From Allolobophora icterica (Eukaryota; Annelida; Clitellata; Crassiclitellata; Lumbricidae), in contig OY744609.1 of assembly GCA_963556255.1 (NCBI GenBank), positions 14,114,290-14,178,289 on the forward strand: 64,000 nucleotides of DNA, written 5' to 3'. Each line of letters starts with the position of its first letter. The stretch's first letter is position 1. A model generated the notes under the pieces. It did not search any database and was not told the DNA's origin. It saw only the letters and a list, made by a program, of their open reading frames with translations. Position numbers and translations under genes: made by a program. This document shows positions 10,501-20,843 of this stretch, piece by piece.

Positions 10501-10615
10501 CCGAGTCCTTTCCCCTCGGACCAAAATTGGTCTACATACACTTACCCTCAAATTAGTAATGAAAACGAAACTTTCACAGCAATTTGAAATGACTGAGTGT
10601 TCGGGAACCCCACTA

Positions 10616-11519
10616 TATAGAGTGGAGGTGATGTTAACCGCTCGCAGGTAAGCTGCAGAACAGAACATCGATACAGAAGAAGAGATAAGGACAGAGAGAC
10701 AGAGACAGGGACAATGCGACTTAACTAAGCAGTTTCTTGCTTTACCTATTTACTGTTGAAACTTGTATTATTTTAAATGATATAACAGTTTCCTGTAATT
10801 ATTTTAACGAACTCTTACCCCTTATGTTTTCACTGATGAAGACAGAATAGTATTAGCATTATTTTCCAGCAAAAACGAATTTTCCAGTAAGTGTTAACCA
10901 ATATATAGGCACACTTCACAAAATTCTGCTACGGATTGACGTAACTTTATCTCTCAAAAATATAATTTTCCTTAGAGTTTTGTGCTTCAGTATTGAAAAT
11001 AAAACTTGGATTCCTTTAATTTCTTGTCAACGTACATAGTGTGAGTCACAGACAATAAAACACAAACCATTATTGTCTGCTGCCAAAACCTTGTTCAGCA
11101 GACATCAGAAAGCGCATTCACTGTGCAAAAATATTTACTATGGTATGTCCGAGAGTAATTATGCTACGAGTATTTACATGAAACAAATTATTATTGTGAA
11201 CTATTGGTGTCATATCTCAAACATACATTAACAATCAGCTAATTATATATATTTAAAAAAATTATGTATAGGCCTATATACTAATATAAAATAGATATAG
11301 ATACCATGCATGTTGTATGCAATTAAATAGGCTATATAAACTTTTGTCCAGCGTTTGAACAATAGTATGCCTACGTTCCCTTGACTTGTTGATATGTGTA
11401 ACACTAGGCAACCCCGAAACGTGAAAATTAATATTGACGACTGGCATTACGAGTTTAAAGTTTGAAGACTGATTAATTTATCCACTTTCTTACCTGTGAT
11501 CGTTTACATCGGACTGCGC
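10616..11519. other. No recognised feature
   Basis: AT-rich DNA with only short frames. I see no element ends or arrays. Confidence 0.4.
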
Positions 11520-11527
11520 TGAAAAAG

Positions 11528-11969
11528 TAGAGTTGCCAGACGTCCGGAAGAAGGAGGACAGTCCTCCATTTTGGCCTCATGTCCTCTGCCCGGCAGGCAA
11601 AGTTAAAAACCCGGGAAATGTCCGGCTTCTTGCGTTTTTGCTTTAATGGGCTATTGGCTATTAATTTGTGGCAGTTTTTAACGACTTTAGGCTACACGCG
11701 CATGCTGTCCCTAAGTTCCCGTAATTAATCTACTTATTTATTTATTTTTGTATTGCAGCTCGATTTTCCAAACGTTTCTAGTCTACGATCTGAGTAATGT
11801 TACAATGTATCTATTTATATCTATTGTCAAAGTGCACATTTTATTTTCAATTTCTTGGTTAATTAGGAGACCGCCTGACTCCCGAGTGAAACATTCAGTG
11901 CGTCCTCCTTTGTCCTCCTTTCCGGCTTTCTTTGTCCTCCTTTGGCTATCCATGTATCTGGAAACCCTA
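11528..11969. mobile_element. hAT-like non-autonomous element
   Basis: The left end TAGAGTTGCCAGACGTCCGG and the complement of the right end TAGGGTTTCCAGAT...GG are related, and both arms carry GGAGGAC-type motifs further in. Flanks TGAAAAAG (11520-11527) and TGAAAGAG (11970-11977) match 7 of 8, giving the 8-bp duplication typical of hAT. It encodes no transposase. Confidence 0.7.
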
Positions 11970-11977
11970 TGAAAGAG

Positions 11978-12289
11978 TCTATGTCACTTAAGATGGATTT
12001 GAAACAGGGTGGATTATTTGACATAGTGCCATATAATTTTGACTCTGCACTGCAAATGTCGCCAAATTATTGTTAAAATTCCATAGCGCCTCATTGTGGA
12101 TTGACGTTCATAAAAACAATGGAAACCTTAAATAAGGTTTCCATAGTCACTGAGCTCAAATAAGCTGAATAAGTATAACTGTCCAGTAATGTGTGCTGAT
12201 TTTATATCATTCTGGGGTTGCAATAAAACGGCATGTGTGTTCTAATCTTAATGGGCATTAGATATTATATCAAAACATGTTTTCACTAA
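11978..12289. other. No recognised feature
   Basis: Unique-looking AT-rich sequence; nothing seen. Confidence 0.4.
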
Positions 12290-13095
12290 ACCGAGGTCTA
12301 TTCCTGATGTGCAAATCAGCAGTCACTTGACATACGAGTGATAAAGATCATGTAGACCTAAGAGTTTTATTAGAGCTACTATCATGGATTCGGAGTGTCG
12401 GACTTTTGTGCGCTATGCAAGCATACCTCGCACATTTTCAATAAGAACTGCGGGAATCCTGTAAGATCCTGTATGCTATAGGATTGCAGACGAGGTAGCC
12501 CAAAGGGATTGTGGCTAGTCTAGAAAAATCAATAAAATTTGGATTGTTTCAGAAATGTCACACAAGGGCAGCTGGTACGAACCTGTACATGTCACTGAAA
12601 CTTGCCAAGGAAGGAGTGAATTAGTTGAAAAAAAACACGAACGAAGGTGGTTAGGGAATGAGAAGCAAGTTGGCTTGGGTCCATGCCTGTGTTGCGCTTT
12701 ACAATGGTTGCAAGCAGTCTATTAAAGCGGATAAAAAACAGAGGCTGTTGAAATTTGCCCCAAGGCTGCCCAACCATCTGGCAGACGCTGCTCACAGGGG
12801 CCAGATAGAGGATCGCCCGTCTGATCTTAGCCATGGAACTTGTCGCGAGTTCGCCTAGAAAATGTTTCACAAACGAATAACTGGATTTGGAATTTCAGTA
12901 CCATTTACACGAAAAATGGCCCATTGACAGGAAGATAAACTAGGCCTATTTACTTGCACCCTTCCTTCTATTAATAATGTCTATAATCATAATACAGTCC
13001 CACGAAAGAAATCAATATCAAAAGCAACTATCATGAACAAAATAACCAGTTATGTGGATTCTATAGAAGACCAGTCCCAATCCAGCTCCCCCTTC
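12290..13095. repeat. Paralogous segment A' (copy at 2480-3390)
   Basis: Second copy of segment A, same orientation, about 9.7 kb away. The longest open stretch (12658-12858, plus strand) reads KLAWVH, SIKADKKQR and HGTCREFA, matching broken frames in copy A. It ends at a shared stop, so it may be the last part of a lost coding exon. Function not recognised. Confidence 0.6.
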
Positions 13096-13275
13096 AAGAC
13101 CAAGCCCAGTAAATGGCTTCAGCTCCCATTCACTCAATCCAGGGTCCAAGATCTACCCAGACGGCAGCTCCAAGCGAGTTCTCATCCGACTACGTAGCAC
13201 TCGCTTCCAGTTCAGGACCCATTGAATGAAGTTTGACATAATATTTAAAGAGTAGCTCGAACACTACGTAATAAC

Positions 13276-13530
13276 CAGTGTTTAATCTAGATGAGGATTG
13301 ATGTTCCCCTGAGGCCAGCAATATTATAATGTAGATACCTTTTTGGGGAGGGAAATTCCCCCCCCCCAGGATACACGGTTTTCCCCCCGACAGGTGAATA
13401 ATAAACTTTTTGAGAGACGAACTCTTAAAAAAGTCATCAACTTTTTTGAGATGAAATTACTAAAAAATTGGTTGGTGCCCCCAGAAACCGTGTTTCCCCT
13501 CCCAGAATAGGGGGACTAGATTAAACACTG
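13276..13530. mobile_element. Second copy of the 9-bp-duplicating MITE
   Basis: It has the same ends as the 4452-4619 element (CAGTGTTTAATCTAGA and CTAGATTAAACACTG), with an internal insertion of about 90 bp. It is flanked by its own exact 9-bp repeat CGTAATAAC (13267-13275 and 13531-13539). The different target shows that the two MITEs inserted independently. Confidence 0.88.
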
Positions 13531-13712
13531 CGTAATAACCAACGCGCAAAATGCCCTGTCGCATATAAGCACATTAACTTCCAGGTGTCCCCGTGGAATA
13601 ATTTAAATAGATCCAGAATAGACCTAACAGTCAACACAACATTTTGTCAAACGTCGCTATAAAATAGTGAAGTGTGATAAATGTTCAACACACGTGTTGA
13701 AAAAATCTGATT

Positions 13713-13778
13713 ACATTTTTATAAAGGTCTCCCGCGTAGAGACATTATCTCTCCGCGGGAGAGACCTTTATAAAATGT
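13713..13778. repeat. Long near-perfect hairpin
   Basis: ACATTTTTATAAAGGTCTC-CCGCG pairs with CGCGG-GAGAGACCTTTATAAAATGT around a short centre, giving a stem of about 25-28 bp with one or two bulges. It may be a tiny palindromic MITE or a folded RNA. No flanking target duplication was identified. Confidence 0.7.
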
Positions 13779-13859
13779 TCGTATATTTTCGCAGTATGAC
13801 TTTTACATGATTTATAAAAGCAACCCCGACAGCAATTTTTTATTAGTCTAAACATGTAC

Positions 13860-15230
13860 ACTTAAGAAGGCAAGAGTAGGAAAGCGCTTCTCCGATTTTT
13901 CAACTTTCTCCTCTCTTCAGACACGGCCTCCTCCTTCAGTCCTTCCTCCACACCTTCTGGTGCGCCCGTCAGCTGGTTCTGACGGTCAGCGATTGGCTAC
14001 AAAATCCCTCTATTGGATATTCTCTCGTTCATCGTGCCCATACTTCATACGAAACCCAGCTTAGTTACGCAGATCCACAGGCAAGATCTTAGAAGTAAAG
14101 TCTGTTTTGTGACAGAGCCTTAGGATGGATTCCAGGCACAGATAGAGGATCCAGGTTACTTTGGAGATGCGTTAGAAGGGAGTAAGTGGCTGAAGTAGTC
14201 GGGACTCTTAACTGTCTCAAGGCTCCAGGAACCTGTCGATTAAGTTTCTGTAGAGTTGTTGCAAGTCGGACCCTAGGCTAACAGAGTTGAACGGCAATGT
14301 TGGTATCATTAGTACGTGCAATTTGGACTTGGCTGATGATGGGTCTTCTATAAAGCTGAGCAAAAATGTCAGTGTTTTTGCTATTACTTCATTTTACTGT
14401 TTGTTGTGTCAATCTCACCGTATATATATATATAAAGCACCTTTTCTAAGTTACAGCGCTATCTAAATTAATTTTTTTTCTAATTACACTTTTCAAACAA
14501 GTTTAAGTGGATTACAAATGCATTAGCAAAAATGGTCATTCGTTTTCCCATACCACTATATTTTAATTTTAAACTAAACAAAAAACAGACTCGTGGTCTC
14601 TGGAATAACTTGAAGGGAATACGTTGTCATTCTGAATCTAACCAGCTTCATTCAAACCGTTTACTGAGCGAGCACAAGACGCAAAGAATTTTAAAAATCG
14701 AAAGTACGCTCACCAATACAACAAAATCTTCAAGCGTTAAAAACGTTGGCCCTGCTATGTAATATTAATGCAACAGTCTTCACCTCTGAAAAGTTTTATG
14801 AAACCCTTTGAAACAGCCTGTTGCTGTTTCAAAGAGTTACGAAGGAATCAGATCTGTCATATTAAATACTACAGTGCTTTTCATCGGTCCCGCCTACTCC
14901 GCTTCATTGCCATTTCATCATATAACACGTCGCACAGCCATTTGAATATAACATGTGAACACAAGTGATCAGCCGTATGCGAAGTTAGTTTAAAATGGTC
15001 AGTAAGTTGAGTACGAGTAAACTACAGCTAAACTGCCTCCAAATGTCGCCAGCCACAATGCGACTGAAACTCCTTCCTGTTCAGTCTGTCTTATGCAGTT
15101 TGCCCTCCAATCTGTTCCTAAAATTAAGAAATTGTAATCTTGGAATTTCTTTTTAAACACTACTTAAGAGATAAGCCAAGATCCAGCTTATTCACGAGCG
15201 TTACGTATTCACGAGCGTTACGTAAACTCA
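13860..15230. other. No recognised feature
   Basis: Frames of 60-80 codons at 14532-14762 and 14768-14968 look like chance. I see no conserved motif, array or element end. Confidence 0.4.
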
Positions 15231-15274
15231 GAGGAGTTGTCTAAAGATGCCAAGCTAAGCAAAAATTTTAACAC

Positions 15275-15449
<175 letters not shown>

Positions 15450-15469
15450 AAATAGAGAAGTTCTACGAT

Positions 15470-15930
15470 AGGGTGTGTTTAGGAAGAGAGAAGTTGGAAT
15501 GCTCCGGAATGGACGGTCTGAAAGATTTCATGAAAAGGTGGGACTACAAGTTTCGAATGGAACGTCTGAGAAGTGAAAGAAGAGCTTGAAACAGGCGATG
15601 GTAGTTGAACGACCTGCAGATGAATGGAAGAATGTGCGGAGTTCAGCAGGGAGATCGTTCCGGATTCGAGGCGCATTGTGGTATGTATCGATGGACGTGT
15701 TACAGAACTTAAGATATCTTAAGTTGCTACTAAAGGAGGGGAGAGGGTGACATCTGAAGATGATCAGGTAGAGCTTGGATGACGAAGAGTTTACGTCCAT
15801 ACGTGAGCTGGTGTATTGCAGAGAATTTGAAGATATAATTTTGAAATGAATACTCTCAGGAATTCTCAACCGAAGAAGACATTTATAGATAAGTGTGATC
15901 CGGCGATGCGTGGGTGTCAAGGTGTCAGCT
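15470..15930 (-). mobile_element. LINE ORF2 C-terminal fragment
   Basis: The reverse-strand frame carries the C-terminal layout of CR1/L2-like LINEs: RITLIYKCLLRL, a Ser-rich stretch, then APRIRNDLPAELR, which corresponds to the usual P.LWN.LP..LR motif. Reverse transcriptase proper is absent. No 3' tail was identified. Confidence 0.6.
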
Positions 15931-16387
15931 CGAGCAAATGAAACTTTGATTGGTAGAAGACGTTTACTCTGAGTGGATTTAAGGTTCAGGATGCATGACT
16001 TACAGCACCCTCCTTGGAAGTGACAATGGAGGTCAAAATCGGAGAGGCAATCCTAAACACGAGAATAGATGGACTTTTTCTAAGGTCACGAATGTACATG
16101 AATAATACAATGGTGCATAACAGTCTAATCAGTAAAGTGTTTAAGAACCGTTCCCGTGTATTCTGGAGTAATCTCAATAGGAACGGTGGCAGCAAGTTAT
16201 CACATCTAGTCAGCAAGTCATCAACTCGCTGCCTATCCTATGGTTCATTTCGTGTCATTCAGTTGAAACTAGACTTATAGCTTCAAACCTTACGGCTACC
16301 GCGAGGAGTAAATAATTGAACAGTGGTAACTTGATGGACGTCAACATCGTGTAGGTCTAAGTCTGTGAAAGTTCGCAATAAGGTGTT
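15931..16387. other. 3' flank of the glycosyltransferase; nothing else seen
   Basis: Short frames only. About 20 bp next to the gene's stop codon (from 16370) belong to the duplicated block shared with 5830 onward. No clear AATAAA lies within the first 80 bp downstream on the minus strand. Confidence 0.4.
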
Positions 16388-18043
16388 TTAGGATGAATTA
16401 TTTCTAAAAGTTGTCGCATCCCACAAATTTAAATAGGCCCTTATTGTGTCGTTAATGATGGAAGGCGCGATCGTGACCACGCCAAGTACTCCAGGCACGC
16501 ACCCGCCGCTTGACGGGATTCCGTGCCACCGATGTCCGAGAACCTGAGCGGTTCTCTGAAAGAAAAGGTTCGTGTGTGGACGATTGCAAACCCCTTCAAT
16601 GACGAACGTTCCAGGTTCGGAGAAAACGAGGTTAGCCAAGCCAGCACCATGTGATGCGACAACCATCACAGCCGCATTGAACATACGCATCATGTCAACA
16701 AAGGAAGGCGGTGGATTATCCGTTAATACTACGTAGCTCAGATTATACTCCTTCGCCGCCATTTCTACGACTCTTTCGATCACAGGTTGATTGTTGAAGT
16801 ATCGACAGGCTGTCCTTCGGATGAAGACGACCTTGTTTCGAGGGTCGTGTGGAAAGTTTTTCTTGAGGTATTGCCTGTAGTGTAGAGATAGGACTTGAGT
16901 CTCGAGGAAATGTGGAAAACAGCATGTAGTTGCTCTCGGTAAATAGATAATTTCCGCCCGACACCAACCACTTATTATACGATCACTTTTAATTCCCAAG
17001 ACCGTTAATAGTTCAACCATTCGACCCTGGTTCTCTGGTGTTAGAATCTTTATCGTTGGATTTCGAACTAGAAATTCAACATACATTGCAATTCTTGGTG
17101 TTGTTTCTGCCAGCCGATGGTAAGTACGACCACCGTGCGACTGAGCCATGACGAACACCTCGTCATAAAGAGGGATTTTGTCAATATTTTGCGGAGGATT
17201 TAATTTCGCATCTGGAAAACACGCATACGGAACGATCTTCGCATTCCGAATGAACACATCGCCGATACCATTTGCGACACCAGATCTAATTATGTACAAA
17301 GAGTGAAGAATTTGAGGCAGTTCAGTAAAAAAATGATCCGGGAATGCTGATGGAAAATAATAGTCTTTGTAGGGAGGCTTTGCGTTTAGTGCGAGCAGAG
17401 ATATCGACCTCGGGATAGCTCCACGCGTTGTGTTCCGATTACACGTCCAGTTATTAATTACGTCAAAACTGAATTCCACTTTTCCCGGAGTCTCGATCCA
17501 TGTACACAGTGGATCAGTAGCAGTCGATTCGTAATACTCTCTAATAAGCAGGTTTGAAGAATCGGTCAATGAACTCCATTCCTCGTCTCTTTGGAGAGGA
17601 TTGCGTAGCCAGGGTAGAATGACGGTCGTTATCTGCGTGTAATTGGATAACTGCTTAAAGAAACTTTCGTTCCACTCGGCTAGCAATTGTAATTGATGAG
17701 GTGCGCTTATATTCCAGTCACTGGTGTTCTTAGCTGGCACAAGCCGTTGACTTCTTAAGCGTTCAAGCGCAACGTTGAACAGTTGAACCCGTTCGAGTAA
17801 ATTTCCACACGCTAAAAGAACAAGGGCCGAAAATGGTCGGGTTATTTCTTTTAAAGTTGCTTCAGCGCGGTGGCACCCAGAACTACTCAACACTATCTGT
17901 ACTCCGCCTTCGCTCCATATATTAACGTGAAAATGTATCACAGACACTTCGAACGTAGTCATAAAGGTAAGAACTATAAAGGTTGCTGTGAAGAACAGAA
18001 AGATGAGTCCACGTTTCTTGACCAAGCTTTGAACTTGTTGCAT
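16388..18043 (-). CDS. GT61-family glycosyltransferase (DUF563-like), single exon
   Basis: 551 residues, intronless. Residues 12-31 form one hydrophobic segment after a short basic N-terminus, as in a Golgi or ER type II membrane enzyme. The lumenal part has many N-glycosylation sites (N106, N111, N125, N134, N198, N204). The GT61 domain shows H309-x3-E313-x2-P316-R317, VVFIRR, and the diagnostic SHGAGLANLVF with H465, followed by EPGTFVIE. The family transfers GlcNAc, xylose or similar sugars to proteins or glycans; the donor here is not predictable. It ends NNSS with no KDEL-type signal, so it is probably not EOGT itself. A deleted copy lies at 5830-6630. The start chosen is the only Met before the membrane segment. 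Whether it is expressed is unknown. Confidence 0.9.
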   Translation of the reverse strand: MQQVQSLVKKRGLIFLFFTATFIVLTFMTTFEVSVIHFHVNIWSEGGVQIVLSSSGCHRAEATLKEITRPFSALVLLACGNLLERVQLFNVALERLRSQRLVPAKNTSDWNISAPHQLQLLAEWNESFFKQLSNYTQITTVILPWLRNPLQRDEEWSSLTDSSNLLIREYYESTATDPLCTWIETPGKVEFSFDVINNWTCNRNTTRGAIPRSISLLALNAKPPYKDYYFPSAFPDHFFTELPQILHSLYIIRSGVANGIGDVFIRNAKIVPYACFPDAKLNPPQNIDKIPLYDEVFVMAQSHGGRTYHRLAETTPRIAMYVEFLVRNPTIKILTPENQGRMVELLTVLGIKSDRIISGWCRAEIIYLPRATTCCFPHFLETQVLSLHYRQYLKKNFPHDPRNKVVFIRRTACRYFNNQPVIERVVEMAAKEYNLSYVVLTDNPPPSFVDMMRMFNAAVMVVASHGAGLANLVFSEPGTFVIEGVCNRPHTNLFFQRTAQVLGHRWHGIPSSGGCVPGVLGVVTIAPSIINDTIRAYLNLWDATTFRNNSS

Positions 18044-18190
18044 GGTTCGGTTGGAGATTGTTGGCTTAATTCACTTTGGAAGATATTCAAGTGGAACTGA
18101 AATGAAAAACAAATTGATTACTGTAATTACAGGATAGAACAATATAGCAGTAACAAACTACGTCGAGTCAACATATTAATATGATGACCA

Positions 18191-18839
18191 ATTCACCATC
18201 GAAAAACAAGAATGGAATTGTGGGATATGTATCGAATAGATTAGAATAATGGGATAGTTCATTGTCGTCTAGTTGTGACCAACATTGGACACGAATGTTC
18301 CTTTTCTCGTTTATTGTCAATGTCTTCAAGACTGTCACTTCAGCGTGTTGTCTGTACTCTTCCGAATGCATAAAGAGTCATTGAGCTATGCTACAGAGAT
18401 TATCACGACGTAGCTTACAACGAATAAAGAACTATTCTACACAAGACAACTGTTGTAGTTTCTACTTAGTATTATACATTATTCTTCAACGTCTGTCTGA
18501 GTCCATTCTCGCCCAAAATGTTCTGCATCCTCGCGAGCGTCCCATCGCGAGAACTGCCAGACTTTGCCGACAATCAGGTCCGTACAGAATGCCGCTCGTC
18601 GAGTCTTCCAATCTTATCACTCAAAACGTCCTAGCGAGTCCGCTAACCTATCCCTAGGCTAGTGCCATCCGCAGCCTCGGGCCTACCGGTATTCCTCAAA
18701 GGATCCTCTCTATCATTAAATTATCTTCAGGCTTAGACTTACTTCCCTTACTCAGAGGATCGCCTGCTACTCCTCTCAGCCCATAGCTCCTATCCTTAGG
18801 GCCTACTACCTGTCTTCTAGATGGCCATTTTAAGTCTTG
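18191..18839. other. 5' flank of the glycosyltransferase; no feature recognised
   Basis: The duplicated block ends near 18190. Beyond it are only short frames, and I see no TATA box I would defend. Confidence 0.4.
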
Positions 18840-19592
18840 TTCTTCCATCTCTGGCTGGCTAGACCGCCTGCCTACCTCATACCTGAGCCATAGCTCTGAC
18901 CGGTAGGTGATACATAGATAGAGAAGCACGAGGAGGGGAATGGAGGACAGGTTGCATTGGTGATAGTAGAGGAACTGAGAAACTGAGAAATTCAGAGGTG
19001 AGATCATTCCAGAGGCGTGGTGCTGTGTTGGATATGGCTCGGCTGGAGAACTTGAGCTGAGTAGTGACTGGGAGTCGAGAAAGACTGAGAGAGGAGGAGG
19101 ATCGAGTGGAGCGGGTTGTCTGAATGCTGATGGTATAACGGAGATACTTGGCTGGGACTATTGTAGGGAGTTGCAGATTAGTGGTAAGACTTCGAAGTGG
19201 ATTCACTTTGGGATTTTTTTTAGCCAATAGAGTGATTTGAGGATGGGAGTGATATGATGATGTTTGGGCGTTCTAGAGACAGCTCTGGCTAGTGAGTTAC
19301 GCTTAGTTTGGGGGTGGATTTAAGGTTGAGGAAGACAGAATTGCAATAATCAAGCTTTGAATGAAGAATGAAGGTGGCGATGGTGGAGGCAGTTTTAAGG
19401 TCGAGCATGGGCCGGATGCGGCGAATGTCAGGAATATGGATGAAGTAGGTGCGCGAGAGGATGGAGATGTGATTATGGATGGAAGGAGAGAGGTAAGTCA
19501 AAAGTAATTCCAAGATTGCAGAGAGGACGTCAGAGGTGAATGTAAGAGACGAAGAGTTAGTCGATAGGCGTATGGAAGGATCAGGGATTTTT
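18840..19592 (-). mobile_element. LINE, C-terminal half (split by LTR element)
   Basis: The minus-strand frames read IPDPSIRLSTNSSS..LTFTSDVLSAILELLL, then HISILSRTYFIHIPDIRRIRPML, DYCNSVFLNL, and NTAPRLWNDL. This is the thumb and C-terminal part of a CR1/L2-like reverse transcriptase with several frameshifts. It continues the fragment at 23658-24155; the LTR element at 19593-23657 separates them. Confidence 0.8.
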
Positions 19593-20315
19593 TGTCGCGT
19601 GAGGAGATCGACGACAACGACGAGATGTCATCATCATCATGATAGAGTCGTCGTTGGCGTCGAGATGGAATGATGACGGACGAAAGCCAGTCCCCACTGG
19701 GTCAACAATGAAGACAGCGAGGCCGAGGTGTAATCGGACACCACACAGCCAAGGTGTAATAGGACACCTCGCGGCTAAAGGTGAAACCAGACACCGCCCG
19801 CGCTGCAGGCGAGCGACGACCCGCGTCTCGAAGAGCAACCTGACACTAATTAGCGATAGCATGACGTGGGGAGGGGGCGGACCGACGGACGCTGGAGTTC
19901 CTACATAACCGAAGAAAAAGGAGAATACGGGACTTGTACTACTCACGAGCGCGACGTGAGAACAACGGTCGAGCGATCAACATCGAGAGGAGCGACCAGC
20001 GGCGGCGGCAGAGTATAGTCCGTCAGATTCAGAGACTGACGCGAAGAACGATCTGTAGTTAGGCTGTACGAAGCAACATTTGAGATAGTCCGATTTAATA
20101 ACTAAACGCTTTAATACTACGTGGAAGTTCCCGTAGAGTTAGTGTATATATTTGTTTCTTTAATTAAATACTTTTATTAATTAAACAAAGTTCGTCGTGA
20201 ATCTTCTAAAGAAAAGTTAGGCACATTAATTAATAGTGCAAGTAAAAGAACAAGCGAGTCGAGGGTCGACATCAACACACGGCAAACACACGACAGGCGA
20301 CCTTCGATCGCGACA
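19593..20315 (+). repeat. 5' LTR of the deleted element
   Basis: 723 bp, TG...CA ends. It carries a GC-rich left half and an AT-rich right half with TTAATTAAATACTTTT, where the promoter and polyadenylation signals would be expected. Confidence 0.93.
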
Positions 20316-20316
20316 T

Positions 20317-20335
20317 TGGCGCAGTCGACAGGATT
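20317..20335 (+). promoter_or_regulatory. Primer-binding site, tRNA-Ser type
   Basis: TGGCGCAGTCGACAGGATT, one base after the LTR, is complementary at 18 of 19 positions to the 3' end (with CCA) of a tRNA-Ser whose acceptor strand ends CGACTGCG. The tRNA sequence is from general knowledge. Confidence 0.7.
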
Positions 20336-20843
20336 TTCATCTGAAGACGTCACGACGAAGAGCGGAACCGGAAACGTAAAGAGGAATCTCAACAGATCGG
20401 GACCAGCGGCGAACACAACCCTTCGCAACTGGAGAAGTCGAGTGCCGGACTCCTGAGGACGAAGGACTCGAAGGAACCGACAGCAACAGGCAAGGACGAG
20501 GAACAAGAGCGCCAACGGACGACCGACCATCGCTAGCAACGACGGACGGGAGTGGCAACGGAGGACAGCGGATCAGCCAAGATACCAAAAGACGGAGCGC
20601 GCTCGACGTATTCAGAGGGTAAGTCCTTACTGGTAGTCGTGGTAATCTGTGAGGTTGCGGTTGAGGTCTGGATGAGGATTGGTGTGCGAATAGCCGAGGC
20701 TTTTGCGTAGCTCCTTTTTACTCAGTTCTGTTCTTGTTGTATTTGTGGTAGAATTTTAGGACGTTGTTTTCTTTGATTTCTGACCAGCGGTGACTCTCCT
20801 CTAACTTACTTATCTTTTTCTATTAGTGAGCGGACTGTTGGAT

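Larger units (their letters stand above)
6836..10613 (-). mobile_element. DNA transposon with long TIRs and TA duplication
   Basis: The 3.78-kb element has inverted ends of about 120-135 bp. The left arm (6836-6962) and the reverse complement of the right arm (10485-10613) share GTGGGG at the tip, then GTCATTTCAA, TGTGAAAGTTTC, and CAATTTTGGTCCGAGGGGAAA. Both tips are flanked by TA (6834-6835 and 10614-10615). The left subterminal region holds three 161-bp tandem units, the right holds three 328-342-bp units. The only coding remnant lies on the minus strand (7570-9235). No DDE transposase was recognised, so it is either non-autonomous or of a superfamily I cannot name. It is decayed and immobile as it stands. 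Confidence 0.75.

Noticed and set aside
4452..13530. The two MITE copies as part of the same segmental duplication
   Set aside because: Each has its own different exact 9-bp duplication, so they inserted independently.
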